Below, one piece after another: positions 1-6,673 of a stretch of DNA of 8,126 bases. The position numbers were made by a program, and so were the translations under genes. Numbering within the stretch: the stretch's first letter is position 1; every line of letters starts with the position of its first letter. A model generated the notes under the pieces. The model ran no database searches, was not told the origin of the DNA, and saw nothing but the letters and a program-made list of their open reading frames with translations. The stretch is from Promethearchaeota archaeon (GTDB taxonomy: Archaea; Asgardarchaeota; Lokiarchaeia; Sigynarchaeales; SOKP01): NCBI GenBank assembly GCA_019057775.1, contig JAHLWT010000181.1:1-8126 (forward strand), in the 5' to 3' direction.

Positions 1-35
1 AAGAAAATTAAAAGTTTTTCAAAATAATTTTTATT

Positions 36-41
36 AGGAGG
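36..41 (+). promoter_or_regulatory. Strong ribosome binding site of the binding-protein gene
   Basis: A full AGGAGG lies nine bases before the ATG at 51 and fixes that start. The rest of positions 1-50 is very AT-rich leader with no coding region. No convincing promoter is visible, so transcription probably begins upstream of the window. Confidence 0.85.
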
Positions 42-50
42 ATTTTAATT

Positions 51-1037
51 ATGAAGAAGGGTTTAATGATAATATTAATTATTCTATTAGTTGGTTTGCT
101 AAGCATTTTTGTTGGAAATTGCGCAGAACCAAAAGGAGAAATTGTTGTCTATAGTGCCTCTGGTCCAGAGATAACTAACCCACTCTATGAGCTATTTAAT
201 GTCAAATATCCAGGTATTAAGTTTGTAACAGTTTATGCTGGTACACCAGAATTGTTTGCAAGATTCGCTGCTGAAAAAGATAATCCTGCTGCAGATGTTA
301 CCTTTGGTGGCCCACCAATAATTTACGATAAAGAAGCAGATTTATTTGAACCATATGTACATCCTGAGAGAGAATACTTTGCAACCTATGATCCAAACAA
401 CATTTGGCAGCCATTTACCATCTTCTGTCAACCATTAATGCTTAATAAAAAATTAATTAAACCAGAAGAATATCCCAAGACTGTGAAAGAAGTTTTGGAT
501 AATGGCAAGAAATGGTTGGATAGAGGCGGTATTGCTCTTGCTGATCCAGATAAATCTTCAACAGGTTGGACAATAGTATCTGGAATAACCAGTGCATACG
601 ATTGGAATTTTATCGAAAACCTCCTTCCGTATTGTAAGGTTACTCCTGGTTCAGATGCGATGTTTTCAGCTATAAAAGATGGAGAAGCTTGCATTGGATG
701 GATAAACGAAGATCTTGGAATTAAATGGGTTAATGAAGGAATACCTGTTGAATTAATATACCCTACAGATGTAGTCACTATTCAGATGGACTGTTATGGG
801 TTAGTTAAGAATGGACCTAATCCCGAACTTGCCAAATTATTTGTTAATTTTCTTGGTTCAAAAGAAGCCCACATTATAACAGTGGATATTATTAAAAGAA
901 GATCTGTACGAAAGGATGTTGATCCTCCTGGAGATCTTCCCGCGCTTGGCGACTTAAAATTATTCTATCCCTCAGAGCCAAGGGAAATTGTTGTAGCAAA
1001 GTTTTCTGCCCTTCAACAAAAGATTAAACAAAAGTGA
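51..1037 (+). CDS. ABC transporter solute-binding lipoprotein (Fe(III)/AfuA-like family 1)
   Basis: This 328-aa extracellular solute-binding protein would capture the substrate for the permease and ATPase encoded next. Residues 1-3 are basic, 5-22 form a hydrophobic signal segment, and Cys24 within VGNC is the likely lipidated residue; Asn at -1 is an unusual lipobox residue. The mature part starts with the family-typical IVVYSASGPE (about 31-40). It continues through the ADVTFGGPP strand-loop (about 81-89), DPDKSSTGW (165-173) and DGEACIGWINEDLG (210-223), and resembles the FbpA/AfuA/PhnS type of binding protein. In FbpA the stretch matching INEDL ends in the two iron-binding tyrosines. Here Asp221 and Leu222 stand there by eye alignment, so iron binding is unlikely. 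Known relatives bind iron, hexose phosphates (AfuA) or 2-aminoethylphosphonate; context favours a sugar phosphate or other anionic sugar (inference). The gene is first in the run and is set off from the permease by a hairpin, a common way to make binding protein in excess. Confidence 0.9.
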   Translation: MKKGLMIILIILLVGLLSIFVGNCAEPKGEIVVYSASGPEITNPLYELFNVKYPGIKFVTVYAGTPELFARFAAEKDNPAADVTFGGPPIIYDKEADLFEPYVHPEREYFATYDPNNIWQPFTIFCQPLMLNKKLIKPEEYPKTVKEVLDNGKKWLDRGGIALADPDKSSTGWTIVSGITSAYDWNFIENLLPYCKVTPGSDAMFSAIKDGEACIGWINEDLGIKWVNEGIPVELIYPTDVVTIQMDCYGLVKNGPNPELAKLFVNFLGSKEAHIITVDIIKRRSVRKDVDPPGDLPALGDLKLFYPSEPREIVVAKFSALQQKIKQK

Positions 1038-1047
1038 TTGATGTTTA

Positions 1048-1090
1048 TGGATGTCAGCCTTCTGGCTGGCATCCAGCTTTTTATATTTTT
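1048..1090 (+). terminator. Hairpin plus T-rich tract between binding protein and permease
   Basis: Arms 1048-1059 and 1064-1075 form a 12-bp stem with one G-U pair and a four-base TTCT loop, followed by T-rich sequence (1078-1090, interrupted by A's). It starts eleven bases after the stop codon at 1035-1037. It looks like an intrinsic terminator. Because no clear promoter follows before the permease, partial readthrough is likely, with the hairpin also able to protect the 3' end of the binding-protein mRNA. Confidence 0.8.
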
Positions 1091-1144
1091 ATAAATGGTG
1101 AAATCTTCAGGTAATTTAAATTTTTTAGATAGGGTAATAATTAG

Positions 1145-3202
1145 ATGCAATTAAAGTATAAAAGGTGGATTAAAGACCCCTGGATATTTTTTAGCTTTTT
1201 TGCCGTATTTGTTGCGATTGGTCTAATAATTGTTCCTCAAATTCGATTAATGTTCTCTTCAATAAAGGAAGAAAGAGGAATATTTTTTTTAAAACTTCAA
1301 TCAGATACCGGAATTGCAAAAGCAATTTCAGAAGGAACTAAAGGGTTTGAAATAGAGGAAATTAATGGCTTATTGACGATAAAAAAGAATGATAAACAAT
1401 TGCTTACCATAGAAAGCTGGGGAGAAGGAAAGATTCTTCTTACCGTAAATAACGGAAAAGAAATTGATTTTGAAAGAATTTCAATAAATAAACTAAGAAT
1501 ATTTAATGAAACCATAGATTTTATAATTAAACAGAAGATTATTTCACAACTAATTTTCGATGTGCCACAATCTCTAAAACCTCTTGGCTTAGAAATTATT
1601 GATGATAATACTATTCTTTTGAAATCCCATAATGGTGCCTATCTTTCATTTGAAGATAAAAGAACTGAATATACCTTAAACAATTATTCCTCGTTTTTTA
1701 TTGGAAACAAATATATTGATGCAATTAAAAATAGTTTAATAGTGACTGTAGCTTCCTCTATTCTGGCTACAACCCTTGCAGTTTCCCTTGCCTACTATTT
1801 TGCGAGGTATCAATTCGCTGGGAAAAATCTAATGATAACTCTTATCACAATGGGAGCTATATCTCCTCCTTTTCTTGGTGGATATATCTGGAGAATGTTA
1901 CTTGGCTCTCAAGGAATTATAACCAGATTATTGCATCTGAATTTTACAATAGTTAACATCTACGGGGTTATCTGGGTTATAACTTGGCTTACTTTTCCAC
2001 TAATTTTTCTTCTTACCTATGATTCTTTCGCTGCTATTGATAGAAGTCTGATAGAGTCTTCTTTTAGTCTGGGAGCAAACCGAAAAAAAACTTTATTTAG
2101 AATTGAAATTCCTCTTGCTATACCTGGAATTATAACTGGTGTTTATTTGGCCATGATGACTGCTTTTGCTGATTTTGGTACACCCTATGTTATATCCGTA
2201 AATTTGAATGTGCTTCCCGTTTTAGTGTATAAAGAGTATATGAGTGAAGTTGGTAGTAATTTTCCAATGGCTAGCACCGGAAGTATGGTTATGATAGCAC
2301 TTGGTAGCATTGTACTAATGGGGCAACGGATTTATCTGGCAAGTAAATCTTACGCTTCTATTTCCTCCCGCGAGCCTATACTTGTTAAACCATCAAAACA
2401 TAGAAAATTATTCATTATGACCTATGCATTAATAATAATTTTTATTATTTTTATTCCTCATGTAACTGTAACGATAACTTCTTTTCTTACGTGGAGTGCT
2501 GGAATTGTAAAACCAATAATAACTTTAGGAAATTATTCTAGATTGTTCAAAACAGAATTACACTCAATATATGTAAGCTTTTTCTTGGGAATTATTGCCG
2601 TGCTTTTTGACATTATCTTTGGTGCCGGAATAGCCTATATTATTGTAAGAAAACGTTATCCATTTCTTTCTAACTTTTTAAATATTTTAATTATGGTTCC
2701 TTTTATTATTCCAGGTACTGTTTTGGGTATTGGTTTTATTCTGATATTTAATACTCCTCCCATAATTCTTACCGGGACTTGGGTTATTTTAGTGCTTTCA
2801 TATTTTATAAGAAAATTACCTTTTTCTGTTAAAGCATCTGAGGCGATTCTATATCAGATACACCCCGATCTTGAGGAAGCTGCAAAATGTATTGGTGCCA
2901 AACCTGCAAGAAGCTTTTTCGATGTGACTTTTAAACTTATGATGGGTGGGGTTATTTCTGGTGCGACCCTATCATTCCTTCATATTATGACAGAAATTAG
3001 TTCAACAATAGTGCTATATCGACCACCTTGGAAGCCTATGACTGCAGTAATATTTGAGAACACTACACGTGCGGGATCGGATTTTGGACTTGCTTCAGCT
3101 ATAACAGTGGTCTTAATGATATTTTTATACGTTCCGCTTTACATTGTTACAAAGAGAACAAGATTTCAGAAAAAAGGGGGAGAAACGTTTGATGCATATT
3201 GA
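1145..3202 (+). CDS. ABC transporter fused double permease (FbpB/AfuB-like) with N-terminal extracytoplasmic domain
   Basis: This 685-aa inner-membrane permease would form the whole translocation channel, since it carries two MetI-type halves in one chain. I count about twelve membrane segments, approximately at 14-36, 196-219, 229-253, 272-293, 324-346, 381-400, 422-445, 476-500, 512-535, 545-562, 600-622 and 655-678. Two EAA-type loops for docking the ATPase are visible: ESSFSLGANRKK with Gly310 in the first half, and EEAAKCIGAKPA with Gly584 in the second. Between segment 1 and segment 2 lies a polar, strand-rich stretch (about 38-190) that should face outside. FbpB proteins of roughly 500 residues lack such a stretch, while AfuB-type permeases are, from memory, close to this length. 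The start is the ATG at 1145 with a weak AGGG at 1131-1134. The 3' end overlaps the ATPase start by 11 bases, indicating translational coupling. The substrate is not readable from the permease itself. Confidence 0.92.
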   Translation: MQLKYKRWIKDPWIFFSFFAVFVAIGLIIVPQIRLMFSSIKEERGIFFLKLQSDTGIAKAISEGTKGFEIEEINGLLTIKKNDKQLLTIESWGEGKILLTVNNGKEIDFERISINKLRIFNETIDFIIKQKIISQLIFDVPQSLKPLGLEIIDDNTILLKSHNGAYLSFEDKRTEYTLNNYSSFFIGNKYIDAIKNSLIVTVASSILATTLAVSLAYYFARYQFAGKNLMITLITMGAISPPFLGGYIWRMLLGSQGIITRLLHLNFTIVNIYGVIWVITWLTFPLIFLLTYDSFAAIDRSLIESSFSLGANRKKTLFRIEIPLAIPGIITGVYLAMMTAFADFGTPYVISVNLNVLPVLVYKEYMSEVGSNFPMASTGSMVMIALGSIVLMGQRIYLASKSYASISSREPILVKPSKHRKLFIMTYALIIIFIIFIPHVTVTITSFLTWSAGIVKPIITLGNYSRLFKTELHSIYVSFFLGIIAVLFDIIFGAGIAYIIVRKRYPFLSNFLNILIMVPFIIPGTVLGIGFILIFNTPPIILTGTWVILVLSYFIRKLPFSVKASEAILYQIHPDLEEAAKCIGAKPARSFFDVTFKLMMGGVISGATLSFLHIMTEISSTIVLYRPPWKPMTAVIFENTTRAGSDFGLASAITVVLMIFLYVPLYIVTKRTRFQKKGGETFDAY
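3176..3182 (+). promoter_or_regulatory. Ribosome binding site deciding the ATPase start
   Basis: GGGGGAG inside the permease 3' end lies nine bases before the ATG at 3192. An in-frame ATG at 3144 would add 16 residues (MLQREQDFRKKGEKRL) but has no comparable Shine-Dalgarno sequence, and the extension is only a read-through of the permease C-terminal coding region. Confidence 0.75.
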
Positions 3203-4244
3203 TAAAATTGATTCAATAAGTATTACGATAAAGGATATTTGGAAATCATTCGGAAAGAATGTGGTTCTAAAAGAGCTAAATTTAGATGTGAGAGGAGGTG
3301 AGTTTTTCACTATTTTAGGGCCTTCCGGATGTGGAAAAACCACGTTGTTAAGAATAATAGCGGGATTTTATACGCCCGACAAAGGAAACATATATTTTAA
3401 TAAAAAGGAGGTTACTCATTTACCTCCCTGGGAAAAAAATATAGGCTTCGTATTCCAAAATTATGCGTTATGGCCCAATATGAATGTCTTTGAGAATATA
3501 GCATACGGTTTAAAAATTCGAAAAATGTCAAGAGATTATATTGAGAAAAAGGTAAAACAAGCCCTGGAGATTATTAACCTTCCTGGTATTGAAAAGCAAA
3601 GACCAGAAGAACTGAGTGGAGGGATGCAACAAAGGGTAGCCATAGCTAGAGTAATTGCGATTAATCCTTCTCTTCTTCTTCTTGATGAGCCCTTATCTAA
3701 CTTAGACGCAAAACTAAGAGTTTCATTAAGGAAACAGATTAAGGAGATTCAGAAAGAATTATCTATTACAGCGATTTATGTAACTCATGATCAAGAAGAG
3801 GCCTTGGAGATATCAGATAGGATTGCGGTAATGAACATGGGAGAATTACAACAAATAGGAAAACCAGAAGAAGTCTATGATAATCCCGGAAATCTTTTTG
3901 TGGCAGGCTTCTTGGGTGAGGCCAATTTTATTAAAGGGAGAATTAATCAATCTGGAGAATTTATAGCTAACGACTTAAGTATAAGATTAAAAACTGAATA
4001 TTCTACAAGCATAGAAGATATTACAATTATAATAAGGCCAGAAGGTTTAACTGTTGTCGGTCCGCAAGAAGATTGTCATGTCGAAGGAAAAATTGTAAAG
4101 CGTTATTATGCTGGTAATCTGAAAAAATACCTCATAAAAACAATTAATGGTAGAATATTTTCTTTCGAAACATTTAATGATATAGGTTCTGTGGGGTTAA
4201 GTGTAAGATTGAATTTTGAAAAGTTTTATTTAATTAAGGAATAG
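3192..4244 (+). CDS. ABC transporter ATP-binding protein (FbpC/AfuC/PotA-like) with C-terminal TOBE-like domain
   Basis: This 350-aa cytoplasmic ATPase powers the importer encoded by the two preceding genes. Counting from the ATG at 3192, all nucleotide-binding motifs are intact: Walker A GPSGCGKTT (Lys49), Q-loop FQNYALWPNM (Gln89), signature LSGGMQQR (141-148), Walker B LLLLDEP (Asp165, Glu166), D-loop SNLDAKLR and the switch histidine in THDQEEAL (His199). ALWPNMNVFENI after the Q-loop is typical of the iron/phosphonate/hexose-phosphate branch. Residues from about 240 on form a TOBE-like regulatory domain with the IIIRPEGL element, as in MalK, PotA and FbpC relatives. The permease stop lies inside the first codons of this gene (11-base overlap). 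The hydrolase follows 13 bases after its stop. No anomalies are seen. Family and role are secure; substrate follows from the partner proteins. Confidence 0.95.
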   Translation: MHIDKIDSISITIKDIWKSFGKNVVLKELNLDVRGGEFFTILGPSGCGKTTLLRIIAGFYTPDKGNIYFNKKEVTHLPPWEKNIGFVFQNYALWPNMNVFENIAYGLKIRKMSRDYIEKKVKQALEIINLPGIEKQRPEELSGGMQQRVAIARVIAINPSLLLLDEPLSNLDAKLRVSLRKQIKEIQKELSITAIYVTHDQEEALEISDRIAVMNMGELQQIGKPEEVYDNPGNLFVAGFLGEANFIKGRINQSGEFIANDLSIRLKTEYSTSIEDITIIIRPEGLTVVGPQEDCHVEGKIVKRYYAGNLKKYLIKTINGRIFSFETFNDIGSVGLSVRLNFEKFYLIKE

Positions 4245-4248
4245 GAGG
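4243..4248 (+). promoter_or_regulatory. Strong ribosome binding site overlapping the ATPase stop
   Basis: AGGAGG overlaps the TAG stop of the ATPase (4242-4244) and sits nine bases before the hydrolase ATG at 4258. This arrangement ties translation of the hydrolase to the transporter genes and supports a single operon. Confidence 0.85.
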
Positions 4249-4257
4249 TTTAAAAAT

Positions 4258-6561
4258 ATGCATTCTTTAAAAGCATTGGACGAAATAGATGAACAATTTG
4301 GGAATCTGATTGCCATCAAAAAAGAGAGCAAAGAGGGATTTATTGGGGTGCCAAAAGTTTTTGTTTCTTCAATTGTTCAGTTTCAGCCTCTTGCGGAGGT
4401 AGAGATATTTAAAAATAATAATAGCAGAATAAACCTGATTAAAATTGAAAGTAAAAAATCACCTATTTCTCATAAAAACACTTTTGATGGAGGATCTTTT
4501 TTGCTTTACGAAGAAAGCATTGTAGATGAAGATACTATCTTATATCATATTGGCTTGATGATCAAAGAAAATTGTTTATATAACTCAATTAAACTACTTC
4601 TCAAAGTATCCGGCACCTTCCTTTTTTCACCACAAGGTGTACCATATCACTGGCAAGAAGAAAAGCTTGTGGATTCGAGATTTATCCATAATAGAGAGCT
4701 AAATTTTCAGTGGATGAACGAGCTTAAAATGAAACTTTCTTTCTCTGTTCCCTTTAATAGGATTGTACTTAAGCCAATTAATGAAGAATATATAAAAAAG
4801 AGTCTTTATTTTTCAAGTTTCAATTTAAAAAAAAGATATACTTACGAAATAGATCGAAATCTTAGGGCTTCTTTGCTTGAAAAAACAGAGGGTTCGTTGG
4901 ATCATATAGTTTCAAGAAATGTTATATATGGCGGAGAGATTGATGTAAATTTAAAGAAAGATAAAAAATGTGATTATATTTTGAGCTTTTTTGTCAAAAA
5001 AGGGGAAGACATATTAACAGAAAGTAAAAATATGACCTTTAGTATGTATAATAATTTTAAAAGAAAAAGAACTAAACACTGGACTGATTTCATTTCTCAG
5101 ATACCAATTTTATCTTCTTCTTATAAAGATCTAGAAAGTGTTTATTATAAAAGTTGGTATGTTCTATTTTCAAATAGGATGAAGCTCCAAGATAAATGGC
5201 TGAAGTATCCATTTACATCAGTGAATAAATTCCACTATTATAATCAATTTCTTTGGGATTCTGCTTTTCAAGCAATTTCTTTGTTATGGTTGAATAATGA
5301 TAAATTAGCTGAATCTGAGCTAAAAAATTTTATTTTAAATCAATGGCAGAATGGAATGATTCCCTATGAACTGTTTATATTTAAAACTAATGGTCGTGAG
5401 TGGATGGAAAGTGACTTTTTAACGACAGCTGCTACACAACCACCTGTATTAAGTATTTCAATAATGGAGATATTTAAAAAATTTGGCAACAAATCATTCC
5501 TCTCATTTTTCTACGAACCTCTGTTAAAGTATGAAAAATGGCTATGGAAGTATAGGGATATTGCTAAAAGAGGGCTCTCATATTGTTATCACATATGGGA
5601 AACGGGGTGTGACAATAGTCCAAAATATGATAGTATCACTAGAAATAGACTTCTTGACCCCCCGGTTGAGGGTGTAGATTTTAATGTTTTTATTTACATT
5701 CTAAGAAAAACTCTCATAGAAATGGCAGATATTTTAGGAATTAACCCTCCCTCCTATTTGGCGGAAAGGGCAGGAATGACTAAGTCTGCCATGAATAATA
5801 TCATGCTTGACCAGTCTAATTCTTTCTATTATGACGTATATGCAGGAGAGAATAATAAAATCAGGGTCAAAGTTTTTTCAGGGATTTTTCCTTTAATAAC
5901 TGACATACCGGAGCCATCGATACGTAATGAACTTACAGACTCATATCTTCTTTCAGAAAAAGAATTTAACAGTCCTTGTCCGATTCCATCAGTGAGTATA
6001 TCAGAACCATGCTTTAATAGCAATGATTTTTGGAGAGGCTCTAATTGGCCTAACATTACTTGGCTAATTATATACGGCGTTAAAAAATACAATTCGGAAG
6101 CAGCTTCAATAATCCTTGATAAATACTTGAATGCTTCAGCAAAAAGTAATATGTGCAATGAATATTATGATTCAATTACGGGAGAAGGCGCGGGGTTTCC
6201 TTTTCAAGGATGGGGAACTCTTTATATTGACTTAATTATTAGGCATGTTCTTGGTATTGAACCAAGAGCTGATGGATTCTCTTTTTATCCACTAAGAACT
6301 AGGTATTGCGATGTAAGGATTAATAATCTTTTAATACATAACTTAAATTTATCTGTAAACAGAAAAGGAAATAAGTGGAAATTTTTATTAGATCACAAAA
6401 AACAACTTATATTGGAAGAAGTATCTCCGTTCAAATTAAGAATAGAAGATGAAAGGTTTGTAATTATCTTCGATAATATAATTGACCCAAAAAAGGTTAT
6501 AGTTGAGAATGCGGATTTTAAAAAAGAGGATGAAAATACCTTAATAATATATAAAAAATGA
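4258..6561 (+). CDS. GH63-like (alpha/alpha)6-barrel glycoside hydrolase, cytoplasmic
   Basis: This 767-aa protein probably hydrolyses an alpha-glycosidic bond in an imported substrate. It has no signal peptide or membrane segment, so it acts in the cytoplasm. Residues 1 to about 280 are strand-rich and poorly recognisable. About 290-680 carries the helical barrel motifs of GH63 enzymes: FLWDSAFQA (Trp333-Asp334), QWQNGMIPYELF, WETGCDNSPKYD (447-458), FWRGSNWPN (591-599) and NEYYDSITGEGAG (634-646) followed by FQGWGTLY. By comparison with E. coli YgjK and the mannosylglycerate and glucosylglycerate hydrolases, Asp452 would be the general acid and Glu635 the general base; both are retained. 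Cys451 replaces the usual Met of the ESGMDNSP motif. The final 90 residues (EPRADGFSFYPL onward) look like a C-terminal beta domain. At 767 residues it is much longer than the compact mannosylglycerate hydrolases (about 430-450 aa). Alternatives are trehalase-like (GH37), GH15-like or rhamnosidase-like enzymes, which share the fold. The exact substrate is unknown; context suggests a sugar-phosphate or glycerate-type glycoside. Confidence 0.82.
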   Translation: MHSLKALDEIDEQFGNLIAIKKESKEGFIGVPKVFVSSIVQFQPLAEVEIFKNNNSRINLIKIESKKSPISHKNTFDGGSFLLYEESIVDEDTILYHIGLMIKENCLYNSIKLLLKVSGTFLFSPQGVPYHWQEEKLVDSRFIHNRELNFQWMNELKMKLSFSVPFNRIVLKPINEEYIKKSLYFSSFNLKKRYTYEIDRNLRASLLEKTEGSLDHIVSRNVIYGGEIDVNLKKDKKCDYILSFFVKKGEDILTESKNMTFSMYNNFKRKRTKHWTDFISQIPILSSSYKDLESVYYKSWYVLFSNRMKLQDKWLKYPFTSVNKFHYYNQFLWDSAFQAISLLWLNNDKLAESELKNFILNQWQNGMIPYELFIFKTNGREWMESDFLTTAATQPPVLSISIMEIFKKFGNKSFLSFFYEPLLKYEKWLWKYRDIAKRGLSYCYHIWETGCDNSPKYDSITRNRLLDPPVEGVDFNVFIYILRKTLIEMADILGINPPSYLAERAGMTKSAMNNIMLDQSNSFYYDVYAGENNKIRVKVFSGIFPLITDIPEPSIRNELTDSYLLSEKEFNSPCPIPSVSISEPCFNSNDFWRGSNWPNITWLIIYGVKKYNSEAASIILDKYLNASAKSNMCNEYYDSITGEGAGFPFQGWGTLYIDLIIRHVLGIEPRADGFSFYPLRTRYCDVRINNLLIHNLNLSVNRKGNKWKFLLDHKKQLILEEVSPFKLRIEDERFVIIFDNIIDPKKVIVENADFKKEDENTLIIYKK

Positions 6562-6579
6562 ATAGAGACAGTTAATATT

Positions 6580-6595
6580 TAGAAATCAATTTCTA
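6580..6595. promoter_or_regulatory. Perfect short palindrome, possible operator
   Basis: TAGAAAT, a CA centre and ATTTCTA form a 7-bp inverted repeat 16 bases long, 78 bases before the PFK-like start. The size and symmetry suit a dimeric regulator site. The two-base centre is too short for a stable RNA loop and no T-tract follows, so a terminator is unlikely. It is seen once only, and chance in AT-rich DNA is a real alternative. Confidence 0.25.
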
Positions 6596-6663
6596 TTAAG
6601 AAAAACTATATTAATATAAAACTTGGTGTGTTAAGTTAGATATAAATAAATTATAAACTTATT

Positions 6664-6667
6664 GGAG
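6664..6667 (+). promoter_or_regulatory. Ribosome binding site deciding the PFK-like start
   Basis: GGAG lies six bases before the ATG at 6674. The longer reading from TTG at 6662 would place this Shine-Dalgarno sequence inside the coding region and adds only MEWL before the family-typical start MKGNAIVGQFGG, so 6674 is preferred. Confidence 0.75.
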
Positions 6668-6673
6668 TGGCTT

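Larger units (their letters stand above)
6562..6673 (+). other. AT-rich intergenic spacer between hydrolase and PFK-like gene
   Basis: This is the longest gap in the window apart from the one after the binding protein. It holds one short perfect palindrome (6580-6595), listed separately, and very AT-rich sequence. A TTGGTG at 6623-6628 followed by TAAATT at 6647-6652 (18-base spacer) could be a poor promoter, but in such AT-rich DNA this is not evidence. No T-tract terminator is present, so readthrough from the hydrolase gene is expected. Confidence 0.5.

Noticed and set aside
1..50. Promoter or operator from AT-rich inverted segments such as GAAAA and TTTTC
   Set aside because: The arms are short homopolymer-like runs near the window edge, with no spaced -35/-10 pair that stands above background.
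428..778. Minus-strand open frame of 116 codons within the binding-protein gene, with others at 1297-1515, 3125-3343, 5829-6158 and 7294-7524
   Set aside because: All are antisense to strongly supported genes and their translations show no domain features.
3144..3191. Longer ATPase start at ATG 3144
   Set aside because: No good ribosome binding site is present, the extension lies wholly inside the permease gene, and the ATG at 3192 has GGGGGAG at ideal spacing.
51..4244. Iron(III) uptake system
   Set aside because: The family resemblance is real, but the tyrosine pair is missing and the downstream genes are for sugar metabolism, so I do not give fbp symbols.
6632..6661. TAAGTT and AACTTA arms (6632-6637 and 6656-6661) as a riboswitch-like hairpin before the PFK-like gene
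   Set aside because: Only six AU-rich pairs close an 18-base loop, with no conserved motif; chance is sufficient in this AT-rich spacer.
6662..6673. TTG start for the PFK-like gene
   Set aside because: The GGAG at 6664-6667 serves the ATG at 6674, and MKGNAIVGQFGG is the family-typical start.
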